Below, in pieces: positions 1 to 8,564 of a DNA stretch of 64,000 bases. The notes beneath the pieces are model-generated. The model saw only the letters and a program-made list of their open reading frames with translations. It was not told where the DNA came from and did no database searches. The position numbers were made by a program, and so were the translations under genes. Source of the stretch: Pythium myriotylum (taxonomy: Eukaryota > Oomycota > Peronosporomycetes > Pythiales > Pythiaceae); contig JALJCQ010000023.1 in assembly GCA_023091665.1 (NCBI GenBank), forward strand, positions 1,054,001 to 1,118,000. The letters run 5' to 3'. Each line of letters starts with the position of its first letter. Positions within the stretch are counted from its first letter, which is position 1.

Positions 1-737
1 TTCTTGAACTGGACTGGTAACCTCGAGAAAGCACGGTGGTTGAGACGGTCTTTCAATAGGCTTGGGCCGAAGAAGTCTTCCACACATGGACGCATTCGAT
101 CTGCTCCCCATTCAAACACATGTGCAATCGACTTCACTTCAAATGGAACTTCGCCGTCCGCATCACGCTTGGTCATGAGGTAGTGCTTGCGGCTCTTGAG
201 CTGCTCTGGAGTTGGTATTATTGCTTCCAAGTTCTTCAAGCCCCTGTGCTTCTTACGTAGTTTCTTCAGACAGCCGACAGGGCCGCAGCCACCGATGAGA
301 TAGCCATCAGCATCCGCCTTAAAGCGCTTCCGGATACCATGACCGTTACTCTTGTTAGCGCCTGTCTCGGCGGTGCTGCTCTCGAGGATGGGCTCGTTCG
401 CCGGCTTGGTCGTGTGAGTACGACGAGCCGAGACCTCAACACGAAGACCGTCATCGTCACGAATATCGACCACGTGGATCTCGAGCGCGCACGAGTAGTG
501 GTCGGTGCATTTGAGAACAGTCTTCTTCCGATTGCGAGAAGACGATGTATACTTGACTCCCGTGTTGAACGGCGTCGCCGTGGCCACGTACGCCATTGCG
601 TCGCGGCGTGTATCGAACGTCGCCAACTTGACAAGATCTTGGGAGTCTTCTCGGTCAGAGCCAGACGAGTCCGACCCACACTCGTAGTCTTCGTCACTGT
701 CCATCACGTAGCCGTCAGACGAATCGCCATCCGCCAT
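1..737 (-). CDS. N-terminal part of a MULE/FAR1-like transposase protein (partial, runs off window)
   Basis: On the minus strand an open frame starts with ATG at 735-737 and stays open to the window edge, about 245 codons. The first 30 residues are acidic and Ser-rich. A block with spaced Cys residues (KCTDHYSC) is followed about 25 residues later by RRTHTT, the C..C..H..H layout of FLYWCH/FAR1-like zinc-binding domains that precede Mutator-like transposases. A basic segment and a region resembling the domain linker follow. The catalytic DDE core would lie beyond the left edge. No stop or frameshift is seen in this part. The MULE assignment is by pattern only; it could be another WRKY/GCM-type DNA-binding protein. 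Confidence 0.5.
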   Translation of the reverse strand, partial: MADGDSSDGYVMDSDEDYECGSDSSGSDREDSQDLVKLATFDTRRDAMAYVATATPFNTGVKYTSSSRNRKKTVLKCTDHYSCALEIHVVDIRDDDGLRVEVSARRTHTTKPANEPILESSTAETGANKSNGHGIRKRFKADADGYLIGGCGPVGCLKKLRKKHRGLKNLEAIIPTPEQLKSRKHYLMTKRDADGEVPFEVKSIAHVFEWGADRMRPCVEDFFGPSLLKDRLNHRAFSRLPVQFK

Positions 738-1358
738 GTTGTCGGTGCCAACTGAATAAAGATGAGTGAAGCAATTTGACTGTTCTACCACAGTGCCGGT
801 TGTTCTATTGTCTCCTCCACCCAATGACATAAATTATGACAGTATTTCCCTATGTTATTCTATTATACGAGTGCCTGATTGTAATTAAATTTGCATGTTA
901 TAAGTGTATGGAGTTCATTAGTTTTCGTATTATATATGGATCGACCTGTGCTCTTATGGATCGGGGTAGAGTCCACAACACAACCGGGGCACACCTCACC
1001 CACCCCGGCGAATAACCTGACAGTTGGGTCAGCTTCACACGCTTCTTGCCGATCGCCTGGCCTCCCTTAACCGGGCAGTCCGTCCGCCGCTTCGGACGAA
1101 ATCTATGGCGACACCTTGATGTTGCTCGTTGTTGCTCGTAGAGTAGATCACCTTGCATCAACAGGCTCGGGCGCCGCCCTTCGATCTGGGTCGGCCCATC
1201 CTGTGATGGGCTCGCCGCCGCTGCTGAGCTAGCCCGTCGTGTACTCGATGTAGCAGAGCGAGATGAAGATCATGGCGGTGATGGCCGAGACGCCTTGGAC
1301 GGCATGCACGGTCGCGTGGGTGTTGGAGATGGCGACCACGGTGGCTGGCGAGGCTTGG
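738..1358. other. Intergenic stretch without recognisable gene
   Basis: About 620 bases between the MULE-like start and the RT relic. The first 160 bases are AT-rich and could hold the promoter of the leftward MULE-like gene. The remainder is GC-rich with only short ORFs that match nothing I recognise. Confidence 0.4.
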
Positions 1359-1613
1359 ATCCGGGAAATCGTCCCGTAGTGTATAGTCGTTGACCGCCTC
1401 GTTGGCAGGAAATGAGTAGTCACTGATGACACGAATGTCGCCTTCGTCGCCTTTGTCGACAACACCGAGTAGACTGATGGAGATCTCGGGCCACAGTTCG
1501 AGCAGTGATTCGTCGGCAATCAAGTAACGACCATCAAGAGCACCTTTGCGAGTGTGTTGTCGCACTTGATCTGCATTATTCGCAGCGGACGCGTGATTTG
1601 GTGGCCGTTTGGC
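1359..1613 (-). pseudogene. DIRS-like reverse transcriptase relic
   Basis: One minus-strand frame contains, in order, PPNHASAANN, DESLLELWPEISISLLGVV and DIRVISDYSFPANEAVNDYT. This matches the start of the RT domain of DIRS-type retroelements common in oomycetes (NH.SA, then D..LL..WP...SPLGVV.KG, then RVI.DLSFP...VN). Only about 85 residues are recognisable; the catalytic YxDD region is absent. It is the flank of the piggyBac insertion that begins at 1768. Family assignment is by remembered motif pattern, not by search. Confidence 0.5.
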
Positions 1614-1771
1614 TTGACAGGTTGCTTTCTTGCATGACCACCGAGCCCGTGCACCACCGAGCACGACATCGTTCCATCGTTCCAACACCGCCAAGCCCGC
1701 AAGGAAGCCGCGTCGTCTTGGCAAGGAATGTCGCATCAAGGCTCGCCGTCACCAAGAGGAGGTGACATTAA

Positions 1772-1786
1772 CCCCTTGTTGACGGA
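1772..1786 (+). repeat. Left terminal inverted repeat of piggyBac 1
   Basis: CCCCTTGTTGACGGA directly follows the TTAA and is the inverted partner of 5773-5787, which reads GCCGTCAACAAAGGG on the plus strand. Confidence 0.9.
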
Positions 1787-1814
1787 TGTTGACAAGATAG
1801 GTTTACCATATCTC

Positions 1815-1837
1815 TTATGCTGTTCAGAACAGCATAA
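1815..1837. repeat. Subterminal palindrome, left end of piggyBac 1
   Basis: A perfect 23-bp palindrome with an odd central base (core ATGCTGTTCAGAACAGCAT) lies about 45 bp inside the left end. It recurs at 5734-5758 near the right end. Such paired subterminal palindromes are plausible transposase-binding sites; that role is an inference. Confidence 0.8.
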
Positions 1838-2208
1838 AATTGATACTTGATTTCACTATTTATACTTTGTTCAAGTATAAATATGGCTGTTTTTTCCACA
1901 ATGTAGCGGACTTGACCCCCAATAAATCCCATATGGTGTTGACAACCAAAATCCCGCCAATCAGAGCGAAAGGAGCGAGCCGAACGAAAAACCAAACGTA
2001 GAGAAATTTGGGCGCGAAAACGAATGACCCGCCAACGGACGAAGGCCACTCACACGGCGGACGAGATTTTTCCCCATTTATCAGAATGCTATGATGCTAA
2101 ACAATAAATGGGGAAAATCTCCTCCGCAGCGCTTCTGATATCCAAGAGCACAGACACACGCGCTGATCATCACCACACAAATGGTAAGAGCGAATGAACT
2201 CTTATATT

Positions 2209-5200
2209 TTACTCTGTCATCCTAAGAGCTCTGTCGCGGCATGTTGTATCTGAAGGCGGAAACTCGCCGTTTTGCCACACATAGTGGTAGATTTGAGAGC
2301 ATGTAAGTCCAGGGTTGGTCGGGTGGTTGCGAATCGTTCTGCACAAACTCACGATCCCTTTCTTGCCTTGTGAGCAGGTAGGGCAATAGTACGTCGTCGT
2401 ACCACCTCTTTTCTTATCGCCTTTGAGGCGGGAACAGACTTTGCACTGCCGCTCCCGCAATCTTGAGATGCCATTGTTCACCCTCGTGTCTGTCGTTTGG
2501 ATGAGCACGTGATCTGTGCTTGCTGGGATAGCTGGTACTGTCGTAGCGATTACGCTTGATGTGTCTTGTGGGGTGCTTCGGGCGAAGTCGCCCTCCGTTT
2601 GGCCGACGAGAGCAGCGTGGAGGTCGGAGAGGAAGTCGAAGTGTGTCTGCCGCTTGAGTTTCTGTTTGTCACGAACCCACGATTGCACAATGTAGCAGTT
2701 GACAAGAGCCATGTCCATGAAGCCAAGAAAGAGAGACTTGTAGTATTTTACGAAGCTGAACAGCATAATTGTCAGTTGATAAACCATCCCGAACAGCATA
2801 AGAAATCTCCATACCGATTGCTCAATTGAAGTGAGTATGATTGAAGACGAAGCTGATCGTGCTTGTCCACACCGCCCATATGGGTCTGATACGCTCGAAC
2901 GAGTCCTGGGCAAGGGACGGTGGTAACGTCGCCATTTTTCTCGCGACGCTGGATTGTAGTTACGTCAGTTGCGACTTGGGACGCAATGAAGTAGACCGGT
3001 CTGTTATCCATCCACCCCAAGGCAACAAGGCCAGGATTGCTCGTAGCAACGGCCATTTTGAACTCACCACGGGGCATGCCCTTCTTGCGTGTTTTAGACG
3101 CAAACTCAACACCTTTACACCAGCCGAGTCTGTTCTTTTGGATTGTCCCACAGAAGTTGGACCCCATTGTGCGAAGCTGTTGAGCGAGAGGGATGGACGA
3201 GTAGAAACGATCTGTCACAACGAGACGTCGACCCTTGAACTTTGTGCCACGGTAGACGATGTCAAGGTTTCTAATGACGGCTGCTGGCCCACTCTTGGTG
3301 TCAGATGCCTTGCCGTCATCGAGGTGAGCCTTTTTTCCGACGTCGAGCTCCACTCTGAAGTATGAGTATCGTGTCAGCATAAAAGTTTACGCAAAGCTGT
3401 CAGTGTCAGCATATCATCTTACCTCTTGCAATACCCAGTATCTGCACAGCAAACCATCACACACTTCGAGCCCCACTTGTGGGGCTTGTCCTTCATGTAC
3501 GTCCTGGTAGGGTTTCGACGACTACGGGACGGAAGCATCCCCTCATCAATAGCAATGTGTACCCCCAACGTATATCCTGCCATGAACGTCTTCTCTAGCG
3601 TTTGGAGGATCGGACGGATTTTCCACGCGCGATCTTTCTTCGCTTGAGCGTGTTGATTGTCTGAGAAGTGCAAATATGCCGAGATGAACTTGAAGCGATC
3701 CCTCGACATCACGGAGCCGAACGTTCCAGGGGCCAAAACGCCTTTTGTCTGAGTCAACCAATGCATTGACAAGTGCTTGCGTGGATTCAGAACTCGGGCA
3801 ACGAGCAGCCCCATCCACTGCACCAGCTCATGTGGGAGAATCTTCTTTTCTTTGGACAGCCTCGCGCGGATTTGTTCCTTTGAGCGCGGATTCTCTCTGC
3901 CAGTTTGTTTCGCGTAGGCATCATCAACACGCTTGTCAAGCGTTTGGCTCCAATAGCGGTTCGATTCACTGGCTACATGGAGCCAAAACGCCTTGGGAAG
4001 GAAGAAGTAGAACAATTCAATTGGCGATTTACAGCACGAACAGCGTCTGGTGACGGGCCACAAAATCCATCATACATCTTGTCGATAACAGGGCCATCCA
4101 CGATTGGTGCGACTGTGTTTGGTGCCAACAGGGTCCAACCGGATGCTGCCATTATACGACGTGCTTTGATGTCATAGATTTCGGACGATCCTGTCAGCAT
4201 AAGCATCCACAGTTAGACTGACGCTGTCACCATAAGAATTTAGAAAGAAATCTCACCAGCGACGGCTGCCTCCAGCTCCTTGTCAACCTCAGTATCGGAG
4301 TCGTCGCTGCCCTCCTCAGCACGATCAAGAGCATCCTCAACATTTTCTTCGTCTTCAAATGGGTCATCGCCTTCAGCGTCCGATGTCAGCACGTCAGTGT
4401 TCAGGTTAGGATCATCCGAAGGCACCCCATTAAAGTCGATTGCAGTCGTGAGAGTCTGCCTCGCTTGTATTTCTCTCACTGATGTGGGCTCTGGATCGTC
4501 GACATCGTTGTCATCTTCCCTCGCGCCGTCGTCGTCACCGTCGTCGGTGTCTTCCTCATCGTCTTCACCGTCGTAGTCGCTAGCGGCTGAGTTGTCTTTG
4601 TCAGCACCGTCGTCTGGATCGTCGCCTAGATCCAACAATCTATTCAACTCATCATCCCTACTCGGACGATTTGCTGACATTCGATTAGTGCGGCGAGCGC
4701 GCGGCTCTATGCCGACAGTGTCAGCGTTGGTGGTTGAGCTTATGCCGACAGTGTCAGCGTTGGTGATGGAGCTTATGCTGACAATGTCAGCGTCGGTGGT
4801 GGGGCGTATGCTGACAGTGTCGACGGATGATGATGTGTAAGCATTATTTCCGCCTGTTATGCCGACGTTGTTATCGTGGATGGGTGGGGAAGCAACTGGC
4901 GATGGAGGATTGGCCTGGGGTTTAGTTTTGGAGCGTGCAGCTCGTTGTTTGACCGGCTTGGTAAGCGGTACAGGTGCATTCGCATCTGTAGCATCGTCAT
5001 GCAGATTAGAAGTAGAATTCAAAGATCTTTCACATCCCACATACCATCGTTTGCCCCATCAGCCTTCGCACTTGGCTTTGAACGCTTTGCAGTTGGTTCA
5101 TCGGCTTGGAATCGAGTTGGTTTTGACCTGTTGCGTTCTGTGTGTTTGGGTTAGTCCCGTCAAGTCTACCGTGACTATGAGAGAACAATCACTTACTGGA

Positions 5201-5514
5201 TGGAAGGCTTGTTGTTTCGAGACAAGGAGCACTCGCAAGCGTAACACCGGCAGCCTTCACGCGCGCAGTCAGCGCTGCATCACTGGCCACGTAATCGAGA
5301 AGAGCTTTCTCCCCATGGAAAAAGTCGACACCTTCCACACCGTCTTTTCGCGATCGGCCAGGTTTGACGTAGTCGAAACTAATAGAGAACCAAGGTTAGA
5401 TCGTAGAGATAAACAACAAGAGGATCTTATGCCGTACCCGTCAGCGAGACCCCGCGCTGGCTGAACTGTCCAAGCCTCCTTCCGCAAAACGCGCCACACT
5501 GCTTCAAAGCTCAT
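2209..5514 (-). pseudogene. piggyBac transposase, seven exons, single frameshift
   Basis: DDE transposase of cut-and-paste piggyBac elements. Exons that keep phase are 5438-5514, 5197-5378, 5045-5104, 4257-4985, 3423-4190, 2815-3354 and 2209-2755, with GT-AG introns of 59-92 bp; the coding total is about 967 codons. The N-terminal domain (MSFEAVW..., FDYVKPG..., VDFFHGE) is a form seen repeatedly in oomycete piggyBac proteins. A long acidic linker carries repeats of NADTVGI. The core has PIELFYFFLPKAFW and the three catalytic Asp in IAIDEGMLPS, VVTDRFYSS and GVDKHDQ. The C-terminus is a Cys-rich zinc finger (CKVC...CPTC...C...H). Near 4030 one base is missing between DAVRAV and SPIELF, the only lesion visible. 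The exon model is deduced from splice consensus and phase. Confidence 0.85.
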
Positions 5515-5733
5515 GGTTTTCTTTTCTCTCTGAGGGGGAGAAAATTTGGCGTCACCCTCTCTCCGCCACTCTTTCAAAAATGTCTACAAAACACGAAGTT
5601 CACAAAATTGTGAAAACTGTTCAAACGAAGAGCCGCTTGGATTGGTCAAATCCAGCCAATCAGAATGAAGTGCTGAATGTCGTGTCACAGACATGTGTTT
5701 TGCGGATTTTCGTCTATACTTTATCCAAGTCAT

Positions 5734-5758
5734 TTTATGCTGTTCAGAACAGCATAAA
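5734..5758. repeat. Subterminal palindrome, right end of piggyBac 1
   Basis: A 25-bp palindrome containing the same core as 1815-1837, about 30 bp inside the right end. With its AT-rich flank it forms a longer imperfect subterminal inverted repeat with the left end. Confidence 0.8.
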
Positions 5759-5772
5759 CCCTTTCCCAGAGT

Positions 5773-5787
5773 GCCGTCAACAAAGGG
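5773..5787 (-). repeat. Right terminal inverted repeat of piggyBac 1
   Basis: GCCGTCAACAAAGGG precedes the right TTAA and mirrors 1772-1786. Confidence 0.9.
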
Positions 5788-5791
5788 TTAA

Positions 5792-6343
5792 AGAAGACCC
5801 CGGCTGAATCTGGCTATTGCTGTCAGGGGAAGCCGACGACTCTCAAGCGGCCGACTTGAAGCGCTGGAGCAAGACTACCAGCAGCGTCGGCTGCGCCAAG
5901 GACAAGGACGCTCGTGTGCGCTGGTGGGATCGTCCCCCCGCCACGACAAGGTAAGGTCACGGTCTCTAGTGCTGAGCACTAGCAGATCGCGCACCCCAAA
6001 GAAGCCGCAGTCGTCTTATCGGTACTCCGAGCCCCTGCGTGTTGAGCAGGTGTGTTCCTCGGCCCGGTACAACCCCCGGTCCAACTCTGCGAGACGGTCT
6101 CCTCGAGCCGAGGCAACAATAGCCCAGGGAATCCGTTCTGCCGGGTCTCCTGGCGTGAAAATCCGCTACTTTGTCCTACGCGGATCCTGGACAAACCATA
6201 GAGACCTTACGAAGCACTACACTGATTGCTAGCTACCGTAGTCGATGGAAGGAGAGGCCCCTGCCGTATCCACAATCAGCTACACTCGCGGTTGATAGCG
6301 AGACGAGAGCGCTGGATCACTACGGCACTACAGCACTGGACCA
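5792..6343 (+). other. Flank of piggyBac 1: unassigned possible exon
   Basis: Joining the two flanks of piggyBac 1 at TTAA gives an open plus-strand frame of basic composition (KECRIKARRHQEEV on the left, TLKKTPAESGYCC on the right) that ends near 5870. A second frame ending at about 5942 gives DLKRWSKTTSSVGCAKDKD. Neither is recognised. The rest to 6343 has only short ORFs. It may be a remnant of whatever the element jumped into. Confidence 0.25.
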
Positions 6344-6793
6344 CTACAGCAGCGGAGCGCTGAAGAACATGCGGGTCAAAGAAGCGTGCGCGGAGTCGTT
6401 GGGGCGACTGTCGCGTTGGCAGGTGGCGCGAGCGGTGCGGCTAGTGCTGGTGCAGGTGCAGGTGCGGGCTGTGGCTGCAGACCCGGAATCGGAATGGGAA
6501 CAGTGACCCCGATCTCTGAGTCCGCTGCCCGGACGAGCTGGCGCGGGTTCAGGCACTGGTGCTGGACCTGGGGCCGGAGCGAGAGGGGGAGCAGGCGCTG
6601 GTGCAGGAGCTGGAGCTGGAGCAGGCGCAGGTGCAGGCGCGACCGGTGGACGAGCGGCTGGACGACGCCCAAAGCGAAGCTCGCGAGGTGTCGCTGACAC
6701 GGACGACCCGGATACCATCGAGACGGACGCCAGGCTGCCCAGCATGACGCAGCCGAGAACCACGAGACGCAGCGACTTGATCAGAGACACCAT
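6344..6793 (-). CDS. Small putatively secreted Ala/Pro-rich protein with an RxLR-like motif
   Basis: ATG at 6791-6793. The first ~29 residues look like a cleavable signal peptide: MVSLIKSLRLVVLG, hydrophobic core, then small residues (SLASVSMVSG). RELR occurs at residues 37-40, the position typical of oomycete RxLR host-targeting motifs, but no acidic EER follows. The centre is a run of Ala-Pro dipeptides (residues about 51-82). After about residue 83 a neighbouring frame (6376-6560) continues with similar Ala/Pro composition, so an indel in the repeat may have altered the C-terminus. It could be a cell-wall-type Pro-rich protein rather than an effector. Confidence 0.45.
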   Translation of the reverse strand: MVSLIKSLRLVVLGCVMLGSLASVSMVSGSSVSATPRELRFGRRPAARPPVAPAPAPAPAPAPAPAPAPPLAPAPGPAPVPEPAPARPGSGLRDRGHCSHSDSGSAATARTCTCTSTSRTARATCQRDSRPNDSAHASLTRMFFSAPLL

Positions 6794-7448
6794 GGTGATG
6801 GCTAGTATTCAGAGTTGAGAGTGGGAGGAGGAGGAGGAGGTCGTGAAGGGCTTGCTTGGGTGAGAGAGGTGGAGGGCAGCCGAGGCGAGTCAAGTTGAAC
6901 CGGATAGGCTTCTCGAGGCAAGTTGCAGAATGAGTGGACTTGAATCGAATGGAATCGAGCGAAGTGGACTTGACGACTCGAGTGGAGTCGAGTTGAACGG
7001 ATATGAATGAGACGCTATTCATGGAGCACACCACCACTTCCGTCCAACCCCACTCGGATCACTCTGGCTCCACTGCTGGTCCAGTGTTGAGTTGACGACC
7101 GTGAAGGAAGAGAATCAAGCGAGGGTACTTTCAAGGACCTGTTGGTCACACGTGGAGAAAGGGAGCTAATGCTGTTCCTGAATACGTGAATCAATTCACC
7201 CGAGGTTGTGAATTCATCGTGCTTTCCAAGGACAATAGCCACGCCAGCTACTGGCCAACTCGGCTGGAGCGGTTCGGAGAGTGGCGACGCAAACCCCAGG
7301 CAGTCCGCCGCAGCACTTGAGGGCGAACCCTAGACGAACCGAAACGCACGCGCGGGAGAGGGTCAATACACCGGTACAGATTACCGCGACCTCTGGGAAC
7401 ACGTTCGGGTCTGCACGTTCAGTGTGACCATGGACTTCTTTCCACGAT
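6794..7448. other. Gene-free stretch with GGA microsatellite and degenerate GAGT repeats
   Basis: Contains a short GGA/GGAGG tract near 6825-6842 and loosely repeated GACTCGAGTGGAGTCGAGTT-like words at 6930-7005. It may hold the promoter of the leftward secreted-protein ORF. No gene is recognised. Confidence 0.35.
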
Positions 7449-8561
7449 ATGCTCTCCGAGTCTCAGTTCTCCGTCTCTGCTCATAATTCACCTGAAATAC
7501 TATTTTTTCTGCCCCGGTACTCACCGGTTTTACCTCAATGCTCTATTTTAGTACTTTATGCTCATAATTCACCCCGCTGCTCACTTTTCATCCTTTTTTC
7601 TGATCGTGCTCAGTATTCATCCTGCGGATGCTCAAAATTAAACCGCGCCCTTTATTTACGTCGTACATCAATCATCGGGTTCTCTAATCCCACCCAAATT
7701 GATGTGAAGTTCCATGGGACGGGAACGATTCTAAGACGATCCCATCCTTCAACAACGTCGATTGAAAGCAACGAGTCTATGGTAAGTATCAATCACAGGC
7801 TGTTGATTTGTGGCACAGCAGAGCTCAAACAACTACAACTTCAACGTTGGGTGATGCGGCAAGTAACTCTAACGGATCTTTGGGGCTCGACATCGGTTTG
7901 TTCGAGCGCCAACGCACACACACAAAGGACAGAAGTCGCGTCAGTTCATACGGAAACTGCAGTGCACATCGACAGCTGTATCAACTTGGATGGAGTAAGG
8001 TTTGAAGCCGATTCGCCGACCCAAAGATGCGATTGCGTCTCCTCATGTCGATTTGAGACATGCCTGAATGCCATGCAAGGATTTTTGTGTACACCACAGT
8101 GCTGCAGCTTCGAAGGGAAATGCAGGAACAGTCTGCAGGAGAAAACGAAGTTGTGGGTGGTTCGCTTTGATTCGGTCAAAGGGCTTGGAGTAATCGCGGG
8201 TGAAGACATTGATGCCGGTGTGATCATCGCTGAGTACGTCGGACATGTGAGACTACTCAAGGTCAATAATCTAGAAGACAAATCGTACTTGGTACGCATG
8301 AAGTCGCGGCCGATTTGTGCATCCGAATTGAATGCTTTCATCGACGCACGCTTAGCTGGGAATGTTGCGCGGTACATGAATCACTCTTGTGATGCAGCAT
8401 CAACATTTCAAGAGTTGCACGATGGGGATTGTGTTGTGGTAGTGGTCGTGTCAAGGAGAAGGATAGCATGCGGTGAAGAGGTGACCGTAGACTACAACAC
8501 CAATCTCGAATTCAAGTGCTGTTGCAACAGTGTCAATTGTAGAAATCCGATACTATCATAG
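7449..8561 (+). CDS. SET-domain lysine methyltransferase-like protein (Helitron-associated)
   Basis: Predicted AdoMet-dependent protein lysine methyltransferase. In the 370-residue frame, residues about 194-225 form a Cys-rich pre-SET/AWS-like cluster (CDCVSSC...C..CC....C). The SET domain follows at about 235-351 with GLGV, RYMNHSC (residues 308-314) and EEVTVDYN; a post-SET motif FKCCCNSVNC is at 355-364. All key SET motifs are present and uninterrupted. The first 110 residues look unlike protein; ATG at 7779 or an upstream exon spliced at the GTAAGT near 7782 is more likely the true 5' end. Its stop lies 3 bp from the stop of the convergent Helitron helicase, which suggests it belongs to that element. 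Confidence 0.75.
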   Translation: MLSESQFSVSAHNSPEILFFLPRYSPVLPQCSILVLYAHNSPRCSLFILFSDRAQYSSCGCSKLNRALYLRRTSIIGFSNPTQIDVKFHGTGTILRRSHPSTTSIESNESMVSINHRLLICGTAELKQLQLQRWVMRQVTLTDLWGSTSVCSSANAHTQRTEVASVHTETAVHIDSCINLDGVRFEADSPTQRCDCVSSCRFETCLNAMQGFLCTPQCCSFEGKCRNSLQEKTKLWVVRFDSVKGLGVIAGEDIDAGVIIAEYVGHVRLLKVNNLEDKSYLVRMKSRPICASELNAFIDARLAGNVARYMNHSCDAASTFQELHDGDCVVVVVVSRRRIACGEEVTVDYNTNLEFKCCCNSVNCRNPILS

Positions 8562-8564
8562 TTG

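Larger units (their letters stand above)
1768..5791 (-). mobile_element. piggyBac element 1 (4.0 kb, nearly complete)
   Basis: The element is bounded by TTAA at 1768-1771 and TTAA at 5788-5791, the canonical piggyBac target duplication. Immediately inside are 15-bp terminal inverted repeats (1772-1786 and 5773-5787) with one internal mismatch and one at the inner end. Each end also has a palindrome centred on TGTTCAGAACA (1815-1837; 5734-5758). The interior encodes one transposase on the minus strand. The flanks are an RT relic on the left and an unassigned reading frame on the right. One 1-bp frameshift is the only coding lesion visible, so this is a young or recently active copy. Confidence 0.9.

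Noticed and set aside
339..755. 138-codon plus-strand ORF
   Set aside because: Antisense shadow of the MULE-like frame, which has better composition and zinc-finger motifs.
1158..1358. Continuation of the RT relic
   Set aside because: After DDFPDPS the sequence becomes His/Arg-rich in this frame and no further RT motif appears in any frame.
4280..4840. Ser-rich plus-strand ORFs
   Set aside because: Antisense of the acidic linker exon of the piggyBac 1 transposase.
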